A stretch of DNA of 64,000 nucleotides. Origin: Gramella sp. MT6. GTDB taxonomy: Bacteria > Bacteroidota > Bacteroidia > Flavobacteriales > Flavobacteriaceae. The stretch covers positions 2,513,001 to 2,577,000 of the forward strand of contig NZ_CP048410.1 of the NCBI RefSeq assembly GCF_019357415.1, given 5' to 3'. Shown here piece by piece: positions 37,344-46,409 of this stretch (its first letter is position 1; each line of letters begins with the position of its first letter). The position numbers and the translations under genes were made by a program. The notes beneath the pieces were generated by a model. The model made no database searches and was not told the DNA's origin. It saw nothing but the letters and a program-made list of their open reading frames with translations.

Positions 37344-39008
37344 CTATAATCCTAAAACTCCTGTCCCTTGTTTAAATACTATATCTACAGGAATATTCTT
37401 TTCAGATAATTTATCCAGGGATGCCTGAAGGTCACTGTCTATCTGACCCGATTCATTCAATAAATTTCCTGTCCCTTCATAATCTCCTTCGCCCTGAAGC
37501 ACCAGGATATCATTGGAAAGCGCATCAGTTGCTTCCCTGAATTTCTCCATATCTACTTTATAAAGCCCGTCTTCATTTTGAGTGAAAGCACCTTTGTCTT
37601 TAAAATAATTAAACCGAACCATATTTGCTTTTCCGTGGGCACTGGAGGCTCCAAAGCGAATTGATCTGAAAATACTAGCAAGGAAGGTCACATAATAATC
37701 CTGTAATTCGGCATCTTTTAGTTCGCCCTTATCATGAAGTTTAGTGATCATATAGATTCCTAATACATCTGCCTTTCCCTCTTCCAGCGCGCCCGCATGT
37801 TCTTTAAGCGCTTCTCTCACCGTACCTTTGTTGTTGATGGTATTCTTGATACCTAGCCCGTGGGCAACTTCATGAAACATTGTATTAGCAAAGAATGCGT
37901 CGAATGTGATATTTTGCCTTTGCTCAGGAACGATCAATTGTTCAGAAATTGGCACCAAAATCTGGTCATATTTCGCTTTCATGGCATTTTTTAACTGTAG
38001 CCTTCTACTACCATATTGCTCCTGGACCTTTTCATCGTTCGGAAGGTTAATGGCGATCGTCTTACTTCCGGAATTACAGTCACCGGCGTAATAAACCACA
38101 TCGTAGGCATTAAGGTCTGATTCTGTTCCCGGACTATCCTTTTTATATTTTGCATCTACAGGCAGTTCTTCCTGAAGCATTGGCAGAAATGTAACATACT
38201 TTGCGAGACGCTCACTCCATTCCTTATCCTTTATGAGCACATAGGATTCAAATGCAGCTTTATAGCCGAACAAACGATCTTCATAAGTTTCAATCGGTCC
38301 GGTTACCATATCTATGGCATTATTCTTCATTTGCATCCAGGCAACGTCACTTTCATAATATTCGTCAGTGATAAAGGCTTCAGCACGCAAATTCAGGTAT
38401 TTTTTAAACCCTGGATCTTCGGCCAGTTCTGCAGCTTGTTTCAACAGGTCTGATGCTTTTTTTAGCTTATCTGGAAATTGTTCGTGATACCATACAGAGG
38501 TAAGCTCACCATTATCGTTTCGCCTGATGAAGGTGTAAAGACTTTCTTTATTCTCAATATCCGAATTATCAAATTCCTCTTTGGTCATATCTACCGGATA
38601 GAAATTAGCTGCTTCAGGTTTGGGGCCGTAACCTTCAATAAAAGGTTCCAGGTTATTAAGCCGGTCCCATGGACCATAATTTATCTGAACATATTCTGCA
38701 GATCTATCATCGAGTTTAGGTAAGAGACTGTCACGTCCTCCGAAGGCCTGATACCAGAAAAGTTCATCGGTGATCTTGGCAACTTCAATGAGTAGCGGAA
38801 TCATTTTCTTCTGATTTTTAGAAAGGCTGGACATTTCTGAAGTAAGTTCCACCTCGGCGTATTGCTGGACCAGTTGGCTAATGTCCTTATCTGCCACTAC
38901 CATTGACGTATCACGAGTTTCCTCTTCAGAATTATCTTTTGGATCGTTCTTGCATCCCGTAAGGAAAAGAACGCTTAGAATTAAAAGTGATAAAAAGGGT
39001 TTATTCAT
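37344..39008 (-). CDS. M49-type dipeptidyl-peptidase III lipoprotein
   Basis: This 554-aa protein begins with a lipobox signal (LFLTGCKND). It has a zinc site HEVAHGLG (His379) and, about 45 residues on, a second motif EEGKADVLG. Dipeptidyl-peptidase III of family M49 normally has HELLGH (HExxxH) plus EECRAE. The spacing and the second motif fit M49, while the five-residue HExxH form is the variant known from some bacterial members. It should remove N-terminal dipeptides at the cell surface or in the periplasm. It is a single gene. Confidence 0.8.
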   Translation of the reverse strand: MNKPFLSLLILSVLFLTGCKNDPKDNSEEETRDTSMVVADKDISQLVQQYAEVELTSEMSSLSKNQKKMIPLLIEVAKITDELFWYQAFGGRDSLLPKLDDRSAEYVQINYGPWDRLNNLEPFIEGYGPKPEAANFYPVDMTKEEFDNSDIENKESLYTFIRRNDNGELTSVWYHEQFPDKLKKASDLLKQAAELAEDPGFKKYLNLRAEAFITDEYYESDVAWMQMKNNAIDMVTGPIETYEDRLFGYKAAFESYVLIKDKEWSERLAKYVTFLPMLQEELPVDAKYKKDSPGTESDLNAYDVVYYAGDCNSGSKTIAINLPNDEKVQEQYGSRRLQLKNAMKAKYDQILVPISEQLIVPEQRQNITFDAFFANTMFHEVAHGLGIKNTINNKGTVREALKEHAGALEEGKADVLGIYMITKLHDKGELKDAELQDYYVTFLASIFRSIRFGASSAHGKANMVRFNYFKDKGAFTQNEDGLYKVDMEKFREATDALSNDILVLQGEGDYEGTGNLLNESGQIDSDLQASLDKLSEKNIPVDIVFKQGTGVLGL

Positions 39009-39126
39009 TTTCTCTAGTTTAAGTTTAGCAACTATAAATTTAAACTTTTTGATCTAGATAAAATTAAAGCCTGAAAAGGGGAATAAAACAGTTCTGAACC
39101 ACCTGTAAGATTAAGTTATTAAATAA

Positions 39127-39155
39127 TCAAGCCACTCGGGGCAGGAGTGGCTTGA
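39127..39155. repeat. Hairpin, first copy of the GCCACTC/GAGTGGC core
   Basis: TCAAGCCACTC (39127-39137) and GAGTGGCTTGA (39145-39155) form a perfect 11-bp stem with a 7-nt loop. No strong T run follows on either strand. It may be a decayed terminator duplicated from the one at 39406-39433. Confidence 0.5.
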
Positions 39156-39405
39156 TAGCATTAATTGGAGTTTAAAAGTTTTTTAGGTCTCAACGTTTAA
39201 ATTGATAAGATTTTGATTATTTCTATAATCATATACTTTTTATAATTATTTATTGTAGAAATGGGATATGGTTCAAACATCTGATTACTAAATAAATATA
39301 TAAAACAAATCGTTTTGTTTAATTATTTTAACAAAAGTTTAAACAAAATTACATAAGGCTTCTTGGGATTAATGTGGTAAGATTTAAATAACCTGTTCTA
39401 AAGAT

Positions 39406-39434
39406 AAAGCCACTCATAGAGTGGCCTTATTTAA
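39406..39434 (-). terminator. Terminator of the SusCD operon
   Basis: ATAAAGCCACTC and GAGTGGCCTTAT form a 12-bp stem around a 3-nt loop; the single mismatch becomes G-U in the minus-strand RNA. It lies 25 bp past the alpha/beta hydrolase stop and is followed on the minus strand by a T-rich stretch. Confidence 0.75.
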
Positions 39435-39458
39435 ATTAAGCATTCCAACTATCGAGAA

Positions 39459-40823
39459 TTAATCTCTGCTTAATATATTCTTGAATTCATCTGAATTGAA
39501 CATCGCATCGGCATCGTGACCTACATTTGGAACCTCTATCAATTCCTGATTGTTTTCGGTATAAAAGGTATCGAAAAAGGTAAAAATATTCCTTCCACGT
39601 TCCAACCTGTTTGAACCAAGTAAGGTGGCCGCACAATCTGTAGTATTTAATGTGCCCTCTGTATTAGTATCATCTGTACCAAGTAAATAAATTGTGTTTC
39701 TGGTAATTTGCTGTTGCAATAAATCTTCCTGGCTCATCCCGTCTACATATGAAGGTGCGGTTTCATAACCGTAAGGCCAGAAATCGTAACCTGTGCAATC
39801 TGTAGGTACATAGAATTCATTGGTATCTTCGTTATAACGTCTACCATCTGGATAATAGAAGTACTGGTTATTAGCCACTATATATTGAAATTCATATTCG
39901 GTATAGGCAGCTTCTGAAGTGTTCACAAAAGCATAATGTTGAACAAATGCGGCGCCTGAACTATGACCGGCAAATTTTATTTCTTTTAGATTAGGGAATT
40001 TTTCCTGATTAGAAAGGTATACTACGATGTCATCCAGAACGCTGAAAGAACTAATTGCAATATCTGTATTGCCTGAATTAGCTCCTTCCCGCCAGTTATT
40101 GTCCCAGAACAATTCTCCGTCTGCAGCATTGGTTTCTTCCTTAAATTCCGGAGAAATGATAAGGGTATTTTCAAGTTTGCCTACATCTCCTACAGCATTG
40201 GTCATATATCTGAAATATTCATCTGCATCCCTGTTCTGGCCATGGATCACAAAAACCACTTCTTCGATCTCTTCCCAGGTATATTCCTGATCTGAAATAA
40301 TATCGTAAGAACTATAGAAATTAAATGAAGCTCCCTCTGCGATTTCTATTTGCTCAATACAATCTGCCGTGGCAGAAGTACAGGGCGTTTTAGTCTCTTC
40401 AACTTCACTGGTAGTAGTAAAGGACCCGGAAAAATCTGTATTCAGGGATTCTCCATTTTCTCCCAGGGAGCTTTGATCTACCACAATGCTATACGCAGAC
40501 CCCGGATTCAACCCGGAATAAGAGATTACTGCCTTAGAGCCTGCATTTCCCAAACTGGCAGTATAGTTTGCTTCTCCCTGCGCATCTGAAAATGAAAATG
40601 ACTCCTCAAAAGCTTCCGCTTCCAGGGTATGGGAAAAAGCAATTTCGATGCTGCCCGATAAGGCGACATTAGATAATCCATCGCTAAGGTTGCTTCCGTT
40701 CACTGTTGCAGAATAAACATTTAAAGTGTCTATAGAATCATCGTCATTGCTGCAACTGCTTAGAAAGATCGTAAACACTAAGGCAGTCAATATTCGTATG
40801 CTGTAATTTATTTTTTTCATCAT
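39459..40823 (-). CDS. Secreted alpha/beta-hydrolase lipoprotein with N-terminal Ig-like domain
   Basis: This 454-aa protein has a lipobox signal (TIFLSSCSNDDD). Residues of about 40-140 look like a bacterial Ig-like (Big_5-type) domain (GSIEIAFSHTLEAEAFEESF). The C-terminal half is an alpha/beta-hydrolase: VFVIHGQNRDADEYFRY is the oxyanion strand, FAGHSSGAAF holds nucleophile Ser288, and VGHDADAMF near the end supplies the His. An ester- or lactone-cleaving role is inferred. It is the last gene of the SusC-SusD operon and shares its N-terminal domain type with the preceding lipoprotein, which suggests they act together on the outer membrane. Confidence 0.82.
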   Translation of the reverse strand: MMKKINYSIRILTALVFTIFLSSCSNDDDSIDTLNVYSATVNGSNLSDGLSNVALSGSIEIAFSHTLEAEAFEESFSFSDAQGEANYTASLGNAGSKAVISYSGLNPGSAYSIVVDQSSLGENGESLNTDFSGSFTTTSEVEETKTPCTSATADCIEQIEIAEGASFNFYSSYDIISDQEYTWEEIEEVVFVIHGQNRDADEYFRYMTNAVGDVGKLENTLIISPEFKEETNAADGELFWDNNWREGANSGNTDIAISSFSVLDDIVVYLSNQEKFPNLKEIKFAGHSSGAAFVQHYAFVNTSEAAYTEYEFQYIVANNQYFYYPDGRRYNEDTNEFYVPTDCTGYDFWPYGYETAPSYVDGMSQEDLLQQQITRNTIYLLGTDDTNTEGTLNTTDCAATLLGSNRLERGRNIFTFFDTFYTENNQELIEVPNVGHDADAMFNSDEFKNILSRD

Positions 40824-40834
40824 ATTCTAATTTA

Positions 40835-40891
40835 TGGAGGTCGCCTGAGATCAAATCAGGATTCACTGTTTTATATTTCAAACAACCTCCA
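40835..40891 (-). other. Intercistronic hairpin between lipoprotein and hydrolase genes
   Basis: TGGAGGT (40835-40841) pairs with ACCTCCA (40885-40891), and inside it CCTGA (40844-40848) pairs with TCAGG (40856-40860). It fills most of the 75-bp gap between two cistrons of one operon. It could modulate mRNA processing, stability or partial termination; no T run follows. Confidence 0.35.
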
Positions 40892-40898
40892 GCTAATT

Positions 40899-42686
40899 CT
40901 ATTCACAAATTGGATAAATACATGCGGAACTCTGAGTGGAGGTAGAACCATCTGCACAATCTATACCTCCGGTAGTCCAGTCGCCATTGATCTTATAGGC
41001 CCAGGATCCAGAGTATTCCCATACTTCACCGGTACCATCAACGTCTGCATCTCCATAGGTTTCGATGACTGTATCCCCATTGAAAAGCTCCACGCCGTCA
41101 TCCCCATTTTGATTCATGGAATCTGACTCAAATACATGCTCAAATTCGTCTGTGCAATCTCCAAAATAGGCAGCAATGGTTCCCGGTTCCCTGGCTAATA
41201 AGATGTCATCACCTTCCTCCACAGAAATTTGAGGGAAATTATATTCAACTCCGTCTGTTCCTCCACCGTTATTGGTAATCCCAACGCCGTAAATACTTAA
41301 ATCTTCAATATCCTTGTTAGCTCTAAAGTGCACGGCTTTTCCTCCGTTGGTTCCGCTGCCATCCCAAAGCAAGGCCAATACTCCTTTAATTTCCAGAGCT
41401 TCTTTACAAATTGGGTAAGGGCAAGGTGAGTTGCTATTTAGCGTTCCACCTACCGTACAATCGATACCGCCGGTGCTCCATTCTCTACCTACCTTATAAG
41501 CCCATGATCCTGAATATTCCCAGGCTTCCCCGGTTCCGTCTACATCTGAATCACCGTAAACTTCAATAATGGTCTCGCCGATAAACAATTCTATCGCATC
41601 ATCACCATTCTGACTAATTGAATTATTGGATTCAAGTATCTGTTCAAATTCACTTCCGCAGTCTTCAAAATAAGCGGTTAATGCTGCCGGGTTACGGGCA
41701 ACTAATACGTTATCACCTTCAGAAAGGGATATAGCTGGGAAAGTATATTCCGGTCCGTCTGTTCCGCCACCGTTATTGGCGACGCCTAGACTATAGATAC
41801 TTAGATCTGCAATATCTGCATTGGCAACGACGTGAACCGCTTTACCATCATTGGTATCTGAGCCATCCCAGGTAAGGGCAAGAACTCCTTTTAAGGAAAG
41901 CGGCGGTAATTCCTCGGTAATATTGATCTCTGCTGTGGTATTATCATTATCGGTTGCATTCTCTATGGAAGCAATTGAAACAATAATGGATTCGTTATCA
42001 TCATTTTCCTGGTCTGGAATTGAAGTGATCTCGAAAGTTGTGGAAAGTTCTCCCGCTGGGATAGTTAATTCTGAACTACTGGTAGTATAATCTGTGTCAA
42101 GTAATGCAGAACCTGAAAAATCAAGATTTATAGTCACATCATCCTCGCTGTCTTTATCCAGTTCAGCAGTTACGACCACGGTTTCTGCACTTTCCTTGAT
42201 TACATCTGCAGCAGCGCTAAGCTTGATCACCGGTGGAACGAAAGCTGCGGTCTTAAAGTTGAAATTGATAGGGCTCGATAAGGCCTCACCGTTGGTGCCA
42301 TAAGCACCTTCAGGTATGTTCAAAGTATAAGTGGTCTCATAGTCGAAACGGCTAGCAGGAGTAATGATCACTGTAGAATTCGAGTTAGTGAACTCCAGGT
42401 CATAATCTGCATCTCCGTTAGGGGAACTAAGCTGTAAAGCAGAGCTTAGTTCATCTGTATTCATACTATGTGAGAAAATGAGGGTCAATGGAGTTTCTAC
42501 AGGAATATTTTCTGCTCCTTCTTCCAGGACGTCTTCACCTACATTCGTTTTGAGCAGGCGAAGTATTCCGTCATCTGTGATCGTTACATCATCATCATTA
42601 GAGCAGGCAGCCAGGGCGAGGATAAAAAATATCAAAACACCTGAACTTAAAAGAGCTCTTGTTTTAGATTTTATGAATGTTTCCAT
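40899..42686 (-). CDS. Surface lipoprotein with Ig-like, Calx-beta and two LTD-like repeats
   Basis: This 595-aa protein has a lipobox signal (FILALAACSND). Then come a Big_5-type Ig domain (about 45-150: ETPLTLIFSHSMNTDELSSAL), a Calx-beta-like domain (about 158-260: ALLDTDYTTSSSELTIPAGELS) and two near-identical repeats at 264-427 and 432-595. Each repeat opens with KGVLAL.WDG, contains NNGGGTDG, GDD.(I/V)ELF, YGD.DVDGTGE.WEYSGSWAYK and ends with GGIDC...YPIC. These resemble lamin-tail (LTD) domains seen in secreted flavobacterial nucleases and phosphatases. No catalytic domain is visible, so binding or scaffolding is likely. It is the fifth gene of the SusCD operon. Confidence 0.78.
   Translation of the reverse strand: METFIKSKTRALLSSGVLIFFILALAACSNDDDVTITDDGILRLLKTNVGEDVLEEGAENIPVETPLTLIFSHSMNTDELSSALQLSSPNGDADYDLEFTNSNSTVIITPASRFDYETTYTLNIPEGAYGTNGEALSSPINFNFKTAAFVPPVIKLSAAADVIKESAETVVVTAELDKDSEDDVTINLDFSGSALLDTDYTTSSSELTIPAGELSTTFEITSIPDQENDDNESIIVSIASIENATDNDNTTAEINITEELPPLSLKGVLALTWDGSDTNDGKAVHVVANADIADLSIYSLGVANNGGGTDGPEYTFPAISLSEGDNVLVARNPAALTAYFEDCGSEFEQILESNNSISQNGDDAIELFIGETIIEVYGDSDVDGTGEAWEYSGSWAYKVGREWSTGGIDCTVGGTLNSNSPCPYPICKEALEIKGVLALLWDGSGTNGGKAVHFRANKDIEDLSIYGVGITNNGGGTDGVEYNFPQISVEEGDDILLAREPGTIAAYFGDCTDEFEHVFESDSMNQNGDDGVELFNGDTVIETYGDADVDGTGEVWEYSGSWAYKINGDWTTGGIDCADGSTSTQSSACIYPICE
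40902..41393 (-). repeat. LTD-like protein repeat, second copy
   Basis: Encodes residues 432-595 of the surface lipoprotein. It aligns over its whole length with residues 264-427, sharing the opening KGVLAL.WDG, NNGGGTDG, WEYSGSWAYK and the Cys-bearing ends GGIDC and YPIC. This is a protein-level tandem duplication. Confidence 0.8.
41406..41897 (-). repeat. LTD-like protein repeat, first copy
   Basis: Encodes residues 264-427 of the surface lipoprotein, the first of two tandem repeats of about 164 residues, separated from the second by a four-residue linker. Confidence 0.8.
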
Positions 42687-42714
42687 TATTTAGTTTTTAT
42701 AGAGTTAATCTGGT

Positions 42715-44193
42715 TTATGGTTGGTCTAATGAGAATTGTTCGCTAAATCCAAATGGATCAAAATCCCAAATAAATGGCAGCATGAAATAAACCATGGCTG
42801 TCAGGAAGATGATCGATATCAGGTTCATCCAGATTCCTGTTCTCACCATATCTGGGATCCTTAAATATCCCGAACCAAATACCACCGCATTTGGCGGAGT
42901 TGCTACCGGAAGCATGAATGCACAGGAAGCAGCGACCGTGGTGGCCACTAATAGCATATAGGGATTTAGGTCAAGTTTCAGGGCGATTGGGGCCAGAATA
43001 GGAAGTAGCATTGCTGTAGTCGCAAGATTCGAAGTTAACTCTGTAATGAAGTTAACACTAAAAATAACGATTAAGATCAATAGTAATAATGGTAATGCCT
43101 GCAATAAGGTCATTTGCATTCCGAACCATTGTGCAAGTCCCGTAACTTCAAAACCTGAAGCCAGGGCCATACCACCGCCGAATAAAAGGATGATCCCCCA
43201 CGGCATTTTTACTGCTTCTTTCCAGTGGATAATGCGTTCTCCTTCCTTGCCCGAACTTAGAGTGAACAGGGTAATACCTGCAACCATCGCAATAATGGTA
43301 TCATCTATTCCCGGCAGGAATTTTTCCAGGATAAAAGACCTGGAGATCCAGCAAATAGCCGTGATCACAAATACGCTTAAAACGATCTTTTCTTCACGTT
43401 TCATAGGGCCTAATTCTGAAATCAACTTTTGGATTTCCTTCTTCCCACCTGGAAATTCTTTCTGTTTAAAATTGAAAGCGATATGGGTAATGTAGAACCA
43501 GGAAACGATCAATAAGGTTATAGAAATAGGCAAACCAAATTTCAGCCATTGAAAAAAGCTAATATCAATATCATATATCTCCTGAATATAACCTGCAAAT
43601 ACCAGGTTTGGAGGAGTACCAATTAAAGTGGCTATACCTCCAATAGAAGCACTGTAAGCAATACTAAGCATCAGTGCTTTTCCGAAGATCTTATTTTCAT
43701 CTTTGATCGTTGAAGGATTATCCTTTAACTGGGATACTATAGACATTCCAATAGGCAACATCATTACCGAAGTTGCCGTATTCGAGATCCACATAGATAA
43801 GAATGCGGTCGCGACCATAAAACCCAAAATGATATTTCTCACATTGGTTCCTATGAGCTTAATAATATGCAGGGCTATTCTTTTGTGGAGATTCCATTTT
43901 TCTATTGCTATCGCCAGAATAAATCCACCCATGTAGAGGAATATATATTTATGACCATAGGATGCCGTCGTCGTTGAGAGGTCTAAAGCTCCGGTTAAGG
44001 GGAATAGCACTATCGGTAACAATGCGGTAACAGCTATAGGGACTGCTTCAGTTACCCACCATAATGCTATCCATAGGGTTGCGCTTAGAACATCCCAGGC
44101 CGACTCGGGCATTCCTTCTGGTCCACCTATGCTTTGCAGGACAATAAACAGTATAGGTCCAAGGATCAGAAATATGTTTTTATTAATTTTCAT
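42715..44193 (-). CDS. SLC13/DASS-family sodium:anion symporter
   Basis: This 492-aa inner-membrane protein has about 11 hydrophobic helices and the duplicated DASS motifs: SNTATSVMMLP near residue 134 and a second Asn-Thr-type loop TELTSNLATTAMLLP. The motifs GTPPNLVFAGY and ATPPNAVVFGSG are also present. The family imports dicarboxylates, citrate or sulfate with Na+. Its start overlaps the SGNH hydrolase stop (ATGA, 44190-44193), and it sits in a SusCD operon. It therefore probably imports the anion released by the operon's hydrolases, though the substrate is inferred. Confidence 0.9.
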   Translation of the reverse strand: MKINKNIFLILGPILFIVLQSIGGPEGMPESAWDVLSATLWIALWWVTEAVPIAVTALLPIVLFPLTGALDLSTTTASYGHKYIFLYMGGFILAIAIEKWNLHKRIALHIIKLIGTNVRNIILGFMVATAFLSMWISNTATSVMMLPIGMSIVSQLKDNPSTIKDENKIFGKALMLSIAYSASIGGIATLIGTPPNLVFAGYIQEIYDIDISFFQWLKFGLPISITLLIVSWFYITHIAFNFKQKEFPGGKKEIQKLISELGPMKREEKIVLSVFVITAICWISRSFILEKFLPGIDDTIIAMVAGITLFTLSSGKEGERIIHWKEAVKMPWGIILLFGGGMALASGFEVTGLAQWFGMQMTLLQALPLLLLILIVIFSVNFITELTSNLATTAMLLPILAPIALKLDLNPYMLLVATTVAASCAFMLPVATPPNAVVFGSGYLRIPDMVRTGIWMNLISIIFLTAMVYFMLPFIWDFDPFGFSEQFSLDQP

Positions 44194-44981
44194 TTATCAG
44201 CTCCTTTTAAAGTGTCCATATCATAATCTTCCACTAATTGTCTAAGGAAATTACCGGTTTCAGGCAAAACAAAAATCAGGTAAAGTTGATCACCGTCCGC
44301 ATCTGTGGTAATGAGGCGATTTGGAATATCCATTACAGGTCTTCCGGTAAAATATTTGTAATAAATAAGAGCGATAAGGTATGATCCATCTGAGGACGGA
44401 TGCTTGTCATCAAAATACATTTTAAGATCTGGTCTGGCTTTTTGGGCTTTCATAAAAATAGATCCTACTGGAACTACTCTTACTCCGGTTTCCTTTCCCA
44501 AAGACTGGTAGGAGGAATCTATGGTTTCCTGCATTAAAGGGTTAGAATCGTAAGCCCAGGTCATTGATAATAGGGGTTGGGCATTTTTCTCTTTAACAAG
44601 ATCTATCAATTTGGTAGCGTTGGTCTTAAATCTTTCAGGATGGTCTATGGTACTCATACTGTGATCTTGCAGGACCACATAATCCCAGGTTTTACCTTCC
44701 AGAAGTTGTCTCGTCTTCGTATCTTTTTCTTCTTTCCAGTGTTGCTCTAGATTACTTCCACCTACTGTAGATTGAGCAGTTTCAAGGGGAACACCCTGAT
44801 CTTTTGCTATTGCTTCAACCATTTGGGGCATATTCCAGAAATAGGTGAAACTGTTTCCCACAAAGAGAACTTTTTCCTTTTCCTCTGCCTGGGCAAATAA
44901 AAAGACAGGGAGTAGAAATAATATTAATGATAGACTACGAAGTCTTATTACCATAGCATTATTTATTTTCAGTTTGATCAT
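44190..44981 (-). CDS. Exported SGNH-hydrolase-like protein (DUF4886-like)
   Basis: This 263-aa protein has a signal peptide ending near LFAQAEE. Its SGNH blocks are VLFVGNSFTYFWNMP with Ser44, VGGSNLEQHW (Gly block), VVLQDHS in place of the usual GxND, and FDDKHPSSDGSYL with the Asp/His pair. The GNSFT form is typical of SGNH proteins near Bacteroidota polymer-uptake loci. It probably removes acyl groups from a carbohydrate or other ester. The ATG at 44981 overlaps the susD stop in ATGA; an alternative ATG at 44954 would give a shorter signal peptide. Confidence 0.82.
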   Translation of the reverse strand: MIKLKINNAMVIRLRSLSLILFLLPVFLFAQAEEKEKVLFVGNSFTYFWNMPQMVEAIAKDQGVPLETAQSTVGGSNLEQHWKEEKDTKTRQLLEGKTWDYVVLQDHSMSTIDHPERFKTNATKLIDLVKEKNAQPLLSMTWAYDSNPLMQETIDSSYQSLGKETGVRVVPVGSIFMKAQKARPDLKMYFDDKHPSSDGSYLIALIYYKYFTGRPVMDIPNRLITTDADGDQLYLIFVLPETGNFLRQLVEDYDMDTLKGADK

Positions 44982-46396
44982 AAGTTAATATCTGTAGGTT
45001 CAAAAAAGTCTGGAATTGGGTTTGGGACGTTTTCATTCCTGTCTATTTCAGTTTGGGGGATTAGAAAACGCTGAGGCAACTGGTTACCTGTATTAGGCTC
45101 TACCGGAACCCTTACGTTACTTTCATTAAGAGTTCTTCGCATGTCATTGAATGGTTCAATAAGTCCGAAAAGTGTAACATATCTTTCTTCCAGGATCTCT
45201 CTTAATAAGGCATCCTCCTGGCTTAATCCGTTAGGATTTTCAATCCCGCCTGCCGCAAAATCTGCAACGATGTAGGGATCGTATTGCAGATTGGCAGGGT
45301 CTATATTCATTAAATATCCACCAGTATTCATGAAGGCTCTAAAATCGTTTAATGCCTCCAGCCCGGCCTGGAAACCTTGAGAACGAAGGGCAGCTTCAGC
45401 AAGGATCAATAAATTCTCCTGGTATGTCACCAGTGGGGCAGGGGCTGTTTGTGCAGCGAATCCGTCTTCAGTATTTGGCTGTACGCCCACACTTGTAATA
45501 TTGAACAGGTAGTTAAACCTGGCAGTTTCATCTGTTTTACTATTTCCACGGTAATTTGCCGGAATAGGGTTACTACTGCCGGGCTGCACCAAACTGGTCA
45601 TAAAATCAGAAACTACCACATCGGCCTGTCTAACTGCGACAGCAAATAACTGATAATTTAAATTTGAATTTTGAACTGCTGTACCGTGTGGAGCGTACAT
45701 GCTGTTCTCGAAAGAACTTATCCCATTCTGGGCGGCCTCATAGGCAAGATCATATTGTTTTGTAACTAAATAAAATCTTGCTTTTAGAGTATAGGCGGAT
45801 TCGATCCACTTATTTGGGGCACCATCATAATAAATATCAGATCCTCCAACAGGTCGCCCTCCACCCATTTGTAAATTTGAGATAGCTTCATCCAGGCGAT
45901 CCTGGATTTTCTGAAATACGGCAGGCTGATCTTCATAAGCAGGATTCGTATTCTCAATATCGCCAGCTTCATCATAAGGAACATCTCCATAAATTGAAGC
46001 TGCAGTCCCAATAATATATGCCTGTAAAACCTGGGTAATTCCAAGGCTTACAGGACCAATATTATCATCTATCGCAACAGTTTCAGCAACAACTGCATTT
46101 CTATATGCATTTACATAGAGATCATACCATAAAGCATCAAAAGTACTGGTGGTTACATTGTATTGTGTTAAACTCAGGTGCTGGCGGTCTAATCCTGTGT
46201 ATTGTCCGGCAAAAAGGGCAGACCTTCTTGCTGTTTCCCCACTCTGTACAAGAAGATTTCCAACTTCAGCACCTGTTAGGATACTGCCAAATGTACTTTC
46301 TGTAATATTATTAGGGTCGTCATTAATGCCATCTACCAGGTCGCTACACGAGAGCTGAAAGCTTACAACAAGTATTAAAATTATAATTCGTTTCAT
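44978..46396 (-). CDS. SusD/RagB-like outer-membrane nutrient-binding lipoprotein
   Basis: This 472-aa lipoprotein (signal ending QLSCSD) belongs to the SusD-like group 2. The opening DLVDGINDDPNNITESTFGSIL and the helical TPR-like segments (YTLKARFYLVTKQYDLAYEAAQ, ILAEAALRSQG, ILEERYVTLFGLIEPFNDMRR) are characteristic. SusD proteins form the lid over the SusC barrel and capture the ligand. It is encoded 13 bp after susC and overlaps the SGNH hydrolase gene. The ligand cannot be read from the sequence. Confidence 0.93.
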   Translation of the reverse strand: MKRIIILILVVSFQLSCSDLVDGINDDPNNITESTFGSILTGAEVGNLLVQSGETARRSALFAGQYTGLDRQHLSLTQYNVTTSTFDALWYDLYVNAYRNAVVAETVAIDDNIGPVSLGITQVLQAYIIGTAASIYGDVPYDEAGDIENTNPAYEDQPAVFQKIQDRLDEAISNLQMGGGRPVGGSDIYYDGAPNKWIESAYTLKARFYLVTKQYDLAYEAAQNGISSFENSMYAPHGTAVQNSNLNYQLFAVAVRQADVVVSDFMTSLVQPGSSNPIPANYRGNSKTDETARFNYLFNITSVGVQPNTEDGFAAQTAPAPLVTYQENLLILAEAALRSQGFQAGLEALNDFRAFMNTGGYLMNIDPANLQYDPYIVADFAAGGIENPNGLSQEDALLREILEERYVTLFGLIEPFNDMRRTLNESNVRVPVEPNTGNQLPQRFLIPQTEIDRNENVPNPIPDFFEPTDINL

Positions 46397-46409
46397 GTTG
46401 TTGATAGTT

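Larger units (their letters stand above)
39009..39458. other. 450-bp gene-free region with two related hairpins
   Basis: No supported gene. The region lies downstream of the SusCD operon and upstream of the M49 gene (both minus) and so holds the operon terminator and the M49 promoter. Two hairpins share the core GCCACTC...GAGTGGC (39127-39155 and 39406-39433). The sequence between them is very AT-rich. Confidence 0.5.

Noticed and set aside
41851..42693. Long open frames antisense to the surface lipoprotein gene
   Set aside because: They are Ser/Thr-rich shadows of the repetitive acidic coding strand, with no domains or signals.
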